DNA of 11,406 bases from an uncultured Ignavibacteria bacterium (GCA_937868245.1 CALMMI010000363.1:1-11406); one strand, 5' to 3'. Counted from the stretch's first letter, positions 1 to 8,037 are shown. Translations and numbers: made by a program. Notes: generated by a model from the letters alone, not told the origin.

Positions 1-2035
1 TTATTGCTTGCTTTATAACTGAATCCAAAAGCTCCGATTCTTTCAATTGAAGCCTGATACGGATACGATAGCGTTGTGTATTTACAGACTGGGCTGAAAT
101 ATTCATTAGGCGGGCTATGTCCTTTGTGGTATGTCCAAGTGAAATGAAACGGCATAATTCACGTTGAATTTTGGTAAGGGTTGGGAAAATTGTCTCAAGT
201 TTTTCGTCTAATAGCTTATATGTTTTTGAAGAACTTGATGTTGCTGCGTTTTCAGACGAACGGATAACAGTTTGCAGAACCTCTACCACTTGTTCTGCAT
301 GTTCATTTGTAGATTGCATTGAACGCAGCGTTGAACGTATTTCTTTCAGTGCTTGTTCCCTATGTACTAAAGCTGATGAAAGAAGCCCTATTTCTTCCTC
401 CAATTCAAAACGTCTGATTCGTTCTTCTTGAGCCGAACGGACAGCCTGTTGCTGTTCAAGGATAATCAGCATGTTTTTATTCCGTTTGTCAGATTCATCG
501 TTGTAAACCAGTTCTTTAAGACGGTGAAATTCCTTGTGATGGTAATAGGCAGCGGCATAGTCGTTTTGTAGTTCGGCAATTTTTGCCAATTGGTTATGAC
601 TTCGAAATTGGTTGTGGATATCCTGTATTTCTTGGCTCATAGTAAGTGTTCTATTCGCAAAATTAGATGCTTTGTCGAACATTTGTATGCCGATGAAAGC
701 ATCAGTAGCAATAACCAGTGTTTCAATTATATATTTCGGTGGATAATTTGGGTTTTCTACTGTTTTTAGCGGAAGCTGAAGATAACTTAGGGCTTCTTCC
801 CATAGTTCTCTATGAACCGATATGGCGGCGATGTTCCTGAGAATAGTCTGCTTGTGTAAATCCAGATCTATATTCTTTTCATTTTTTTCAATTAATGAAA
901 GTAGATTGCTGAATATGGTATAGGCACTGTCAAATTCTCCGGCAATAACCATCATTCCGCCCACCCGAGTACTAATTGCTATATGTTTTGGAATAGATTC
1001 ATGAAATTCCGAAATTGAAATTGCTTCCAAACCATACTCAATCGCTTTTTGGTGTTCTCCCATTTTTGAATAACTGCCGGCTATCAATAATTTGTTGTTA
1101 CCCACTATGGACGGAGATCCGAGCAACTCGGCAACCTCCTCGGCTTTCAATAAAACCTCTAAGGCCGAAGTTTGATCGCCAAGTTGTTCGTAAATTTTTG
1201 CTAAAAGCCTGTAAATGTAAACTATTATGTTGTCCTTCTGTAATCGATTTGCATATTCTACCGCTTGGTTACACAACGTAAGTGAGTCCCCAAGATTACC
1301 CAGAAATAACGCACATTGAGCTATATAATATAATAAAAGTGCTTTTGGCATTAAAAATTCTTCAGGTATGGTTTTAGGATTAGTTTCTGCATTATTTTCT
1401 TCGATAACTGTATCCAAAATACTAAGTGCTTTCCGGTAGTATTCAAGTGCACCGCCATAATCCATCTTATCTTCCCTCATTCTTCCAAAATTAATGAGGA
1501 CTTGCATCTCTTCGTCTTTTACACCAAGTTCCTGGGCAAGTGCAAGTGCTTTACTATTTATAGTATTTATTGTTTCTTCCTGATAGGGCTGCCTACGGAG
1601 TGCATAACAGAAATGTATATATACTGTAAGTAATTCGAGTTTATTGTTAATATGTTTAAGCAGGGCTTCCGAATGATAACAAGCCGTAACAGCTCTATCT
1701 CCTGAAGCATCGATAATATCTGATAATCTTGATTCCGTATGAAGAGACCGAGCCAATCGAAGTATAACCTCTTTTTCACGATGTTCAGCTTTTGGAAGCT
1801 GTCCCCGTAATGCCTTTTGATATAACTCGTCTGCGGTTTGATATTCGAACATTGAGCAGCATCGCTTTTCCCAGAAATTTCTATTTTCAACAGCATATTT
1901 CAAGAGCGTAGGGTAATCTCCTCCGAAAACCTTACCAAGGTTCTCGAATATATATTCAGCTCTTTGGTTACGTTCCAAACTCTCTACTCTTGAAATAAAC
2001 ACATCAAAATCAAGAGGTACGGTTAATTGTGTCAT
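1..2035 (-). CDS. TPR-coiled coil-LuxR-type HTH regulator, copy A (3' end cut by window)
   Basis: Open on the minus strand from ATG at 2033-2035 to the window edge, 678 codons with no in-frame stop when read codon by codon. An in-frame TAA two codons upstream (2039-2041) fixes the start. It aligns along its whole length with the next gene, by eye roughly 55-60% identical. The N-terminal ~500 residues are helical TPR-like repeats (for example ALEYYRKALSIL and KAIEYGLEAISI), followed by a charged coiled coil and a C-terminal LuxR/GerE HTH containing LTKIQRELCRFISLGH and KDIARLMNISAQSVNTQ. No signal peptide or membrane segment is visible, so it should be a cytoplasmic DNA-binding regulator whose TPR part senses a protein or ligand. 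Only about five residues and the stop appear to be missing, judged from the paralogue. Such TPR-LuxR proteins are common in Bacteroidota; the target genes are unknown. Confidence 0.88.
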   Translation of the reverse strand, partial: MTQLTVPLDFDVFISRVESLERNQRAEYIFENLGKVFGGDYPTLLKYAVENRNFWEKRCCSMFEYQTADELYQKALRGQLPKAEHREKEVILRLARSLHTESRLSDIIDASGDRAVTACYHSEALLKHINNKLELLTVYIHFCYALRRQPYQEETINTINSKALALAQELGVKDEEMQVLINFGRMREDKMDYGGALEYYRKALSILDTVIEENNAETNPKTIPEEFLMPKALLLYYIAQCALFLGNLGDSLTLCNQAVEYANRLQKDNIIVYIYRLLAKIYEQLGDQTSALEVLLKAEEVAELLGSPSIVGNNKLLIAGSYSKMGEHQKAIEYGLEAISISEFHESIPKHIAISTRVGGMMVIAGEFDSAYTIFSNLLSLIEKNEKNIDLDLHKQTILRNIAAISVHRELWEEALSYLQLPLKTVENPNYPPKYIIETLVIATDAFIGIQMFDKASNFANRTLTMSQEIQDIHNQFRSHNQLAKIAELQNDYAAAYYHHKEFHRLKELVYNDESDKRNKNMLIILEQQQAVRSAQEERIRRFELEEEIGLLSSALVHREQALKEIRSTLRSMQSTNEHAEQVVEVLQTVIRSSENAATSSSSKTYKLLDEKLETIFPTLTKIQRELCRFISLGHTTKDIARLMNISAQSVNTQRYRIRIRLQLKESELLDSVIKQAI

Positions 2036-2082
2036 GTGTTAAAGGTTATCACGGAAATTTCATAAATACACATTCTAATCTA

Positions 2083-2097
2083 TCAATTTACAATTGT
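2083..2097. promoter_or_regulatory. Near copy of the copy B promoter dyad, ahead of copy A
   Basis: The minus strand reads ACAATTGTAAATTGA, matching the dyad at 4220-4235 (ACAATTTGTAAATTGT) except for one missing base and one mismatch. It is itself an imperfect dyad (CAATT-tac-AATTG). It overlaps the last codons and stop of copy B and ends 48 bp before the copy A start. A weak Bacteroidota-like promoter (ATTG at 2091-2094, 22-base gap, TATTTATG at 2061-2068, minus strand) starts inside it. The double role as coding sequence and the AT-richness mean chance is possible. Confidence 0.3.
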
Positions 2098-4134
2098 TTT
2101 AACGGCTTGTTTAACAATTATATCAAGAGATTCCGATTCACTCAGGCTAAGCCTGGTTCTAATCCGGTATCGCTGGGTATTTACTGATTGGGCAGAAATA
2201 TTCATAAGCCGTGCAATGTCTTTTGTTGAATGTCCGAGCGTGATGTATCTGCATACCTCACGCTGGATTTTTGTAAGAGAAGGAAAAGCGGCAACGATTT
2301 TTTCATCTATCTGCTTATAGGTTTTGATTGAATCTGCTGTTGCCGTTTTCTCTGATGACCTAACCACAGTTTGAAGTACTTGAACTACTTGTTCAGCATG
2401 TTCATTCGATGTTTTCATAGAGCGCAGTGCAGTTCGTATCTCTTTAAGTGATTGTTCTCTGTGGACAAGAGCCGAGGAAAGCTGACCTATTTCATCTTCA
2501 AGCTCAAATCGTCTGATTCTTTCAGCCTGGGCTGAACGGACTGCTTCCTGTTGCTCGAGGAGTATCATCATGTTTTTGTTTCTTTGATCCGACTCAGTAT
2601 TGAAAACCTGTTCCTTAAGAGAGTGAAATTCCTTATGATGAATAAAAGCAGCTTTAAAATCACCCTGGTTCTCTGCTATCGCGGCTAATTGCTTGTGAGC
2701 AATATATTGATTTTGTAAATCATTACTTTCTTTACTGATTTTTAAAGTCCGATTGGCGAATTCGGCAGCCCGGTTGTATTGTTTTGCACCTATAAGTGCA
2801 TCTGCTCCAACGATTAATGTTTCAATGATATATTGAGGTAAATTTCCTTCGTCATCCAGAACATCAAATGGGAATTGAAGAAACCCCAGTGCTTCGTCCC
2901 ATTGTTCGCATTTGATTGCTATACCTGCCAGGTTTCTCAGAATTTGTGTTTTATGCCAAACAAGATTGGAAGTTGTATCGAATTTTTCTATTGCTTCAAG
3001 CAGCTCCATAAGTAAGACACGGGCATTATCAAATTCGCCGGCTGATACCATAATGCCCCCAACCCTTCCGGCGATGATGAGATACGTTGCCAGAGATTCA
3101 TGTGCTTTGTAAATAGGGAGGGCTTTTAGTCCATATTCTATAGCCTTGGAAAACTCACCCATTTTACTATACACTGTTGCAATAAAAATTTTGTTTTGTC
3201 CACTCAAAAAAGGAGAATTGCGTGATTCGGTAATTTCTTCGGCTTTAAACAAATGCTCAAGGGCAGTATTATGCGCCCCAAGGATACTATAAGCCCGTGC
3301 CATTACCAATTGGATATGTATTGCCACATTATCGCTCTGAAGCCTTTGTGCGTAAGCAGCAGCTTGGTGGCACATCGAAATGCCTTCACGAATATTACCG
3401 AGTATTACGTAATTATGAGCCAGATTAAACAGAAGGATACTCATTGGCAATAAATACTCTTCAGGGATTGCCCTGGGAGAATCATTTATCTTACTCTCTT
3501 TAATAACACTTTCCAAGATGCCGTATGCTTTCTTGTGATAAGGTAAAGCTCCTGGATAATCATGAATATTCTCTCTCAAATGACCAAAATTTGAGAGCAC
3601 CTGCATTTCTTCACTCTTTGCGCCGAGTTCAGTAGCAAGTGCTAGTGCTTTATTATTAATTTCAGTAAGCTGTTCCAGTTGAGAATCACGCTGTCGCATT
3701 GCAAACGTAAAGTGAATATAAAGAGCCAGTAATTCTTCTTTGTTATTAATATGTTTCAGCAATGCTTCCGCTTGATAACAAGCTGTTATAGACGGCTCAT
3801 CTGTAAGTGCAGTAATGTCGGAATATCTCGAATAGTGCTGCAACGCTCTTGCCAATCGGTGAATTGCAACTTTTTCTCTCCATTCAACCTTAGGTAGTTT
3901 TCCAAGAAATGCTTGATTATACAATTCTTCCGGTGATTGATATTCAAGCATTGTACAGCATCTTTTTTCCCAGTATAATTTTGATTCAACAGCATATTTC
4001 CACAGTACTGAATTATCACCGCCATAAACTTTGTTAAGATTCTCAAAAATATATTCAATCCGTTGATTCCCATCCAACGCTTCTACAGTTTGTACAAAAA
4101 ATTCAAAATCAATAGGAGTACTTAGTTTTATCAT
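2083..4134 (-). CDS. TPR-coiled coil-LuxR-type HTH regulator, copy B
   Basis: Encodes 683 residues. The frame is open to an ATG at 4194, but I choose the ATG at 4132-4134: from there MIKLSTPIDFEFFVQ aligns with MTQLTVPLDFDVFIS of copy A, the lengths then match, and the candidate promoter would leave the upstream ATG almost no leader. Residues ~125-515 are helical TPR-like repeats (KAIEYGLKALPIY, AAEFANRTLKIS). Residues ~519-592 form a charged coiled coil, and ~620-683 are a LuxR/GerE HTH with KDIARLMNISAQSVNTQ at the recognition helix. No membrane segment is seen, unlike many Bacteroidota relatives that carry one before the coil. An N-terminal vicinal pair (EKRCC) is shared with copy A. It is probably the first gene of a two-gene unit with copy A and is divergent from the secreted-protein gene, which makes autoregulation or control of that gene plausible but unproven. 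Confidence 0.9.
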   Translation of the reverse strand: MIKLSTPIDFEFFVQTVEALDGNQRIEYIFENLNKVYGGDNSVLWKYAVESKLYWEKRCCTMLEYQSPEELYNQAFLGKLPKVEWREKVAIHRLARALQHYSRYSDITALTDEPSITACYQAEALLKHINNKEELLALYIHFTFAMRQRDSQLEQLTEINNKALALATELGAKSEEMQVLSNFGHLRENIHDYPGALPYHKKAYGILESVIKESKINDSPRAIPEEYLLPMSILLFNLAHNYVILGNIREGISMCHQAAAYAQRLQSDNVAIHIQLVMARAYSILGAHNTALEHLFKAEEITESRNSPFLSGQNKIFIATVYSKMGEFSKAIEYGLKALPIYKAHESLATYLIIAGRVGGIMVSAGEFDNARVLLMELLEAIEKFDTTSNLVWHKTQILRNLAGIAIKCEQWDEALGFLQFPFDVLDDEGNLPQYIIETLIVGADALIGAKQYNRAAEFANRTLKISKESNDLQNQYIAHKQLAAIAENQGDFKAAFIHHKEFHSLKEQVFNTESDQRNKNMMILLEQQEAVRSAQAERIRRFELEDEIGQLSSALVHREQSLKEIRTALRSMKTSNEHAEQVVQVLQTVVRSSEKTATADSIKTYKQIDEKIVAAFPSLTKIQREVCRYITLGHSTKDIARLMNISAQSVNTQRYRIRTRLSLSESESLDIIVKQAVKTIVN

Positions 4135-4207
4135 TTTAGTTTTGTTATCATCAGGTTCTATAGCAATCTTTATTAAACTAATAAAGAGATGCAATCCATA
4201 CTTAAGA

Positions 4208-4239
4208 GAAACTTAGCTCACAATTTACAAATTGTCAAT
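4208..4239 (-). promoter_or_regulatory. Candidate Bacteroidota-type promoter for regulator copy B
   Basis: On the minus strand ATTG (4236-4239) is followed after exactly 20 bases by TAAGTTTC (4208-4215). The Bacteroidota consensus is TTTG-N19-21-TAnnTTTG, so this matches 3/4 and 5/6 of the informative positions. The start of transcription would be near 4200, giving a leader of about 65 bases before the ATG at 4134. Read by eye from the sequence; no expression data. Confidence 0.45.
4220..4235. promoter_or_regulatory. Dyad (operator-like) in the copy B promoter spacer
   Basis: ACAATTT-AC-AAATTGT has perfect 7-bp arms around a 2-bp centre and sits entirely between the -33-like and -7-like elements of the candidate promoter. 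A near copy lies at 2083-2097, just ahead of copy A. A dyad in this position suits a dimeric regulator that blocks or modulates initiation. The two adjacent LuxR-type proteins are candidates by proximity only. Confidence 0.35.
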
Positions 4240-4310
4240 TGCATATCCAACGAATGGCATTCAAAAAAAAACACAACGTAAACCCGAAACAAACACCCAA
4301 AATATAACCG

Positions 4311-4324
4311 TATTAATATTAATA
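4311..4324. repeat. 14-bp perfect AT palindrome
   Basis: TATTAATATTAATA reads the same on both strands. It lies in the divergent spacer about 70 bp upstream of the regulator promoter. It consists only of A and T, so it may be chance, a melting-prone segment or a binding site. Confidence 0.35.
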
Positions 4325-4355
4325 TACTTATGCTGTCAATATGATTCAATAACGG

Positions 4356-4646
4356 AAAGTGCTTTTTTTGATTTTACCACTAGAGCCTGATTCTGTCTAT
4401 CGTTTTTCTATCATGCTTGTAGAAAAACAGTAGCTTCGAGAGTGTAGATTTGCGACCAGTTTTTAGGAGTCGGTACATTGGGAAATACTTGATGTACTTT
4501 CGTTTAATGATACTGTTCGTCAGCTCACCTTTCCAATATTTGCAATTAATGCACAAGCCAAAGCTGAATTAGGGATCGACAGTGTAAGCGTGTGCTTAAG
4601 GAGTTTCATTTTGATGGAATTGACAATCGAAACCCCAATTGAATAA
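4356..4646 (+). pseudogene. Possible decayed cohesin-like/T9SS-cargo coding remnant
   Basis: Protein-like stretches run on in changing plus-strand frames. 4356-4430 reads LEPDSVYRFSIMLVEKQ near its end, then SFESVDLRPVF (4432 on), DQFLGVGTLGNT (4454-4489), a 59-codon open stretch (4467-4643) containing LSFNDTVRQLTFPIFAINAQ and IDSVSVCL, and after another shift EFHFDGIDNRNPN (4601-4639) ending in TGA. The pattern of hydrophobic strands, 'DSVxV' and a terminal 'DNRN' resembles the cohesin-like module near the C-terminus of the following secreted protein (FYTYLP...DSAIIDPCDR). I infer a frameshifted relic of a related module or gene. There is no start codon or continuous frame, so it should not be expressed as a protein. 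Chance similarity in non-coding DNA cannot be excluded. Confidence 0.3.
4402..4428. repeat. 9-bp inverted repeat with 9-nt loop
   Basis: GTTTTTCTA (4402-4410) and TAGAAAAAC (4420-4428) are perfectly complementary around a 9-base loop. No T-run follows on either strand, so it does not look like an intrinsic terminator. It falls inside the possible coding remnant. Confidence 0.4.
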
Positions 4647-4704
4647 TATGATATAAGAAATAATTATACTAAAATATTTTTCTCTATTTTCTATCAAAAA
4701 AAGT

Positions 4705-4736
4705 CTTGCTTTAAACGTATAGAATATGTAAGTTGC
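4705..4736 (+). promoter_or_regulatory. Candidate Bacteroidota-type promoter for the secreted-protein gene
   Basis: CTTG (4705-4708) is followed after 20 bases by TAAGTTGC (4729-4736), resembling TTTG-N19-21-TAnnTTTG with two mismatches in the -7 box. It shares TTG-N20-TAAGTT with the divergent regulator promoter. Initiation would be near 4743, giving a leader of about 43 bases. No Shine-Dalgarno sequence precedes the ATG, as usual in this group. Confidence 0.4.
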
Positions 4737-4785
4737 ATTCAAAATTTATTACCCTTCATCAGGTATTTACCACAAGCATACTTAC

Positions 4786-7700
4786 ATGAAAATTATTGTA
4801 CTTATTCTCTTGGTTTTACTCACTGTTTCTACGGCTTTTGCACAACGGCAAGCTGATAATTGGCTGTTTGGTGAAGGAGCAGGAGTATCGTTCCGAAATG
4901 GAAGCGCTACCCCTATATCAGGAAGAATGAACACACAAGAAGGCTGTGCTTCTATTTCCGATAAAAAAAACGGACAATTGCTGTTTTACACAAACGGCGA
5001 TACAGTGTGGAATGCAAACGGCTCGATTATTAATAAAGGACTTTTCGGGGGAGAATCATCATCACAAAGTGCTATTATCGTTCCGATACCTAATCAAGCC
5101 GATCAATATTATATAATAACTGCTCCTGATTTAACCTCCGGTGCCAACCGAGAGACAGGAATGTTTTATTCAATTGTTAAAATCCAGCCGGACAATTGGC
5201 CTCCCGTTATCATACAAAAAAACGTTTCACTTTTAGATGATGCATGTGAACGTATCGCCTGTACACAGGACTTTACCAAAACCGGATACTGGGTTGTAGT
5301 ACAACATAGAACCAAGTTCCAATTCTATGCATATCATATCACTGCATTTGGTATAGGAAATCCTGTGATTTCATCTTTTCAGCCGCCAAATAAAATTCCG
5401 GTAAACGATCGTGATGCCGGATGTATGAAAATATCACCCAACGGAAAAAAACTGGCAACCAGTACTGCGTTCATGGGATACCTCTATTTATTCGACTTTG
5501 ATAATAGTACCGGAAATGTTAGCAATATACTCGATTTGCTGCCTCTTCCAAAACCTACCTCTCCTCCTGTTGAAGCGTACGGGCTAAGTTTTTCCCCGGA
5601 CAACAGTAAACTCTATTGTTTCCATAGAATTGAAAACGCTTTAACAGCCGATCTGTCTCAATTTGAAGTAAATTCAAACGATAGAAATTTCATTCTGAAA
5701 TCGAAAGTACTTATTAACGACCCTACGGAAGAGAAAATGAGATGGGCATGGCGTTCAATGCAAATTGCACCCGACGGTAAGATATACTGCACTAGAAACG
5801 GATTCCCAATCCTATCAGCAATCAGAAGCCCAAATCTAAAGGGTAATGCTTGTGATTTTCATGAAACGGAAGTACAGTTGCTTTCTAAGGGGCTGGCAGG
5901 GTTGCCCGGATTTGTTGACAGTTGGTTCAACACCGAGGTTTCAGATACTACTGTTTACCAAAAGATGACAGATACTGTTATTTGCTTTGGTACAAGTGTC
6001 CGTATAGGGCTGCAACCTGTAAAAGATATTACATATTCATGGTTACCAAAAGAAACATTGGATAATCCTAATGTTCCGATGCCTATTGCAACACCATTTG
6101 TTACTACCACCTATTATAGAAATTCTACAAATCCGCAGGGGCAAAGCACCATTGATTCCATCACCATTTCAGTCGATAAACCTGTTGCAGATGCAGGTGA
6201 GGATAAAATTGTGTGTAAGGAAAATTCGGTTACATCCGTACAGATAGGATCATCACCTAAAAGCGGATATGCGTATTCGTGGACACCTGCGAATAATTTG
6301 GATAATCCTAATTTATCAAATCCAACCGTAACATCTTCAAAATCAGAAAAGTACATTGTTACAGCAACCAGCCCCTTTGGTTGTATGGCATTTGATACAG
6401 TGCTTGTTAGCATGTCCGGTATTGTAAGTAATGTTTCGCCGGATACAACCGTTTGCAAGGGAACAAGCATTCAACTTTCTGCTTCAGGGGGAAGTATTTA
6501 CAGTTGGTTACCTTCAAAAGGATTAACAAATTCAAGTATAGCAAATCCGGTTGCTTCACCTGATTCAACAACAAGATACACGGTATATATATCTAACGGT
6601 TTGTGTATAGATTCAGCATTTGTAACTATTACGGTAAATCCTTTACCAACGGCTGACGCTGGACCCGATCGAACTTCCTGCAAGGGTGAAACAGTACAAC
6701 TTGGCGTAACTGCTCAATCGGGTACTACATATAGTTGGCAACCGATTATAGGTTTGGACAACCCAACCAAATCCAATCCACAGGTAACACCTGTGAAAAC
6801 TACCGAATATATTCTGACTGTTACAAATACTTCAGGATGCGAAGTAAAGGATACTGTTGTAGTAAATGTAGTAGATTTCAATATAAAGGTTTCTGAAAAT
6901 TCAGAGATTTGTACAGGAGGAAGCACCCGGTTGGCTGCTAGTGGAGGTGATAGTTATAAATGGTCTCCAAGTATAGGATTAGATAATCCGGATATTTCTA
7001 ATCCTATAGCATCACCAATCACTACTACAACATATAGGGTGGTTGTTACTAACGGTTTCTGTGTAGATTCTGCATCAATAACTGTAACTGTGTTGCTTGC
7101 TCCGATTGCCTATGCGGGACAGGATAGAATAGGTTGTGAAGGAGATTCACTGTATCTTGGTGCACCTCCTCAAATAAAAGAAACATATAGCTGGCAACCC
7201 ACAACCGGGTTGGATAACCCTACTATTTCAAATCCCATTGCCAGACCAATAGAAACAACACAGTACATTCTGTCAGTCACCAATTCAGTAGGTTGTAATG
7301 CAAAAGATACTGTTGTTGTAACAGTTAACTCAAAAGATGAACGGTTGTTCACTTTAAGTCCGAATACGATTCCTTTATACCCCGGGCAACCTTTCAAAAC
7401 AAATTTGATTATTCCGGGTGGTGTTGATAAATGGAAGGTTACGCTTTCGTACAATAAGTTAATAATGAAATATGCTTCAATTCTGGAGATTAGCAGCGGA
7501 TTGACGGCAGTAGTAGCATCTGAATCAAATGGTCAGCTTACTATCCACGGTACAGGTGAAAACGGAAGTGTACTGTTAGATTTTTATACCTACCTTCCGT
7601 ATAATTTGGACACATCATTTGTTATAGATGTAATAGTAGATTCTGCAATTATAGATCCATGCGATAGAATTACAACTCGCGGTTCTATTCTAAAATTAGC

Positions 7701-7977
7701 CGAATACTGCGGTAGAACAATCCGTAACGTAAGCAGTACCGATAAGAACTATTATATGTCAAGTAAGGGCAATGGTGTTAGTTTTGGATTAGGTTTAACC
7801 GGGAATATTACGATGGAACTGTATAATTATACAGGTACTATTAAGGAAGTTTTATTTGATAAACAGATGGAAGCAGGGGAGTATTCACTAGATTTCGATA
7901 TGCCTACAGGTGTGTATTTCTGTAGAATGACTTCGGGAATGTATAATGAGGTGGTGAAGATAATTAGTGTAAAGTAA
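4786..7977 (+). CDS. Large T9SS-exported protein with Ig/PKD-like repeats
   Basis: Encodes 1063 residues. A signal peptide (MKIIVLILLVLLTVSTAFA, cleavage likely before Q20) directs Sec export. Residues ~22-390 match the propeller-like N-terminal module common in Bacteroidota surface proteins, with NWLFGEGAGVSF, GCASISDKKNGQLLFYTNG, TVWN and SSSQSAIIVP. Six Ig/PKD-like repeats of 72-83 residues follow (starts near 396, 468, 551, 623, 703 and 775), built on YSWxP...LDNP...SNP...TTxY. Residues ~855-985 look like a cohesin-type beta-sandwich (LSPNTIPLYPGQPF, VTLSYN). The last ~75 residues fit a type A T9SS sorting domain: LYNYTG, MEAGEYSLDF, GVYFCRM and a terminal KIISVK, which is normally cleaved on passage through the outer membrane. 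It should therefore be released or attached at the cell surface, probably for adhesion or binding. No catalytic motif was seen. It stands alone on the plus strand. Confidence 0.88.
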   Translation: MKIIVLILLVLLTVSTAFAQRQADNWLFGEGAGVSFRNGSATPISGRMNTQEGCASISDKKNGQLLFYTNGDTVWNANGSIINKGLFGGESSSQSAIIVPIPNQADQYYIITAPDLTSGANRETGMFYSIVKIQPDNWPPVIIQKNVSLLDDACERIACTQDFTKTGYWVVVQHRTKFQFYAYHITAFGIGNPVISSFQPPNKIPVNDRDAGCMKISPNGKKLATSTAFMGYLYLFDFDNSTGNVSNILDLLPLPKPTSPPVEAYGLSFSPDNSKLYCFHRIENALTADLSQFEVNSNDRNFILKSKVLINDPTEEKMRWAWRSMQIAPDGKIYCTRNGFPILSAIRSPNLKGNACDFHETEVQLLSKGLAGLPGFVDSWFNTEVSDTTVYQKMTDTVICFGTSVRIGLQPVKDITYSWLPKETLDNPNVPMPIATPFVTTTYYRNSTNPQGQSTIDSITISVDKPVADAGEDKIVCKENSVTSVQIGSSPKSGYAYSWTPANNLDNPNLSNPTVTSSKSEKYIVTATSPFGCMAFDTVLVSMSGIVSNVSPDTTVCKGTSIQLSASGGSIYSWLPSKGLTNSSIANPVASPDSTTRYTVYISNGLCIDSAFVTITVNPLPTADAGPDRTSCKGETVQLGVTAQSGTTYSWQPIIGLDNPTKSNPQVTPVKTTEYILTVTNTSGCEVKDTVVVNVVDFNIKVSENSEICTGGSTRLAASGGDSYKWSPSIGLDNPDISNPIASPITTTTYRVVVTNGFCVDSASITVTVLLAPIAYAGQDRIGCEGDSLYLGAPPQIKETYSWQPTTGLDNPTISNPIARPIETTQYILSVTNSVGCNAKDTVVVTVNSKDERLFTLSPNTIPLYPGQPFKTNLIIPGGVDKWKVTLSYNKLIMKYASILEISSGLTAVVASESNGQLTIHGTGENGSVLLDFYTYLPYNLDTSFVIDVIVDSAIIDPCDRITTRGSILKLAEYCGRTIRNVSSTDKNYYMSSKGNGVSFGLGLTGNITMELYNYTGTIKEVLFDKQMEAGEYSLDFDMPTGVYFCRMTSGMYNEVVKIISVK
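5971..7332 (+). repeat. Array of six Ig/PKD-like coding repeats
   Basis: The repeats begin near residues 396, 468, 551, 623, 703 and 775 of the secreted protein. Repeats 2, 4 and 6 start with A(D/Y)AGxDxxxC and have an ending of the form GC; repeats 3 and 5 are 72 residues, carry SGGSIYSW or SGGDSYKW, and end with NG(L/F)C(I/V)DSA. Repeats 2-6 each have one early and one late cysteine, suggesting an internal disulfide; repeat 1 lacks the second. DNA similarity persists locally: TTGGATAATCCTAAT occurs at 6058 and 6298. Confidence 0.75.
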
Positions 7978-8037
7978 ATTCAAATACATAAATTTTTCTA
8001 AACAATATAACTTTTAATTGCTTACACTTGCAAATAA

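Larger units (their letters stand above)
4135..4785. other. Divergent intergenic region
   Basis: About 650 bp separate the divergent starts of regulator copy B and the secreted-protein gene. The region holds a candidate promoter for each side, a dyad inside the regulator promoter, a 14-bp AT palindrome, a 9-bp inverted repeat, and a stretch that looks like decayed coding sequence (4356-4646). No intact gene, tRNA or recognisable riboswitch was found in it. Confidence 0.75.

Noticed and set aside
171..431. Plus-strand open frames opposite the regulators (for example 171-431, 1015-1281, 2912-3112)
   Set aside because: They lie antisense to well-supported coding sequence, are short and show no domain-like features.
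1567..1896. Alternative minus-strand frame of 109 codons inside copy A (with a similar one at 3786-4073 in copy B)
   Set aside because: Both are frame-shifted shadows of the same segment of the paralogues; the main frames carry the TPR-like coding pattern.
4135..4194. Extending regulator copy B to the upstream ATG at 4194 (20 extra residues)
   Set aside because: The extra residues have no counterpart in copy A, whose start is fixed by an upstream stop, and the candidate promoter would leave only about 6 bases of leader.
4402..4428. Inverted repeat as an intrinsic terminator
   Set aside because: No T-run follows on either strand, and it does not lie downstream of any gene's stop.
5971..7332. 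Repeats as a CRISPR array or mobile element
   Set aside because: They are in-frame protein-domain repeats of about 220-250 bp with diverged sequence and no uniform spacers or terminal inverted repeats.
6114..7454. Several antisense open frames (6114-6470, 6498-6683, 6714-6926, 7170-7454)
   Set aside because: They recur because the sense strand encodes repeats; their similarity mirrors the Ig-like array and they have no independent protein features.
7978..8037. Possible bidirectional terminator between the convergent secreted-protein and DUF2007 genes
   Set aside because: Only a 4-bp TTGC/GCAA stem is present, with no T-run; too weak to call.
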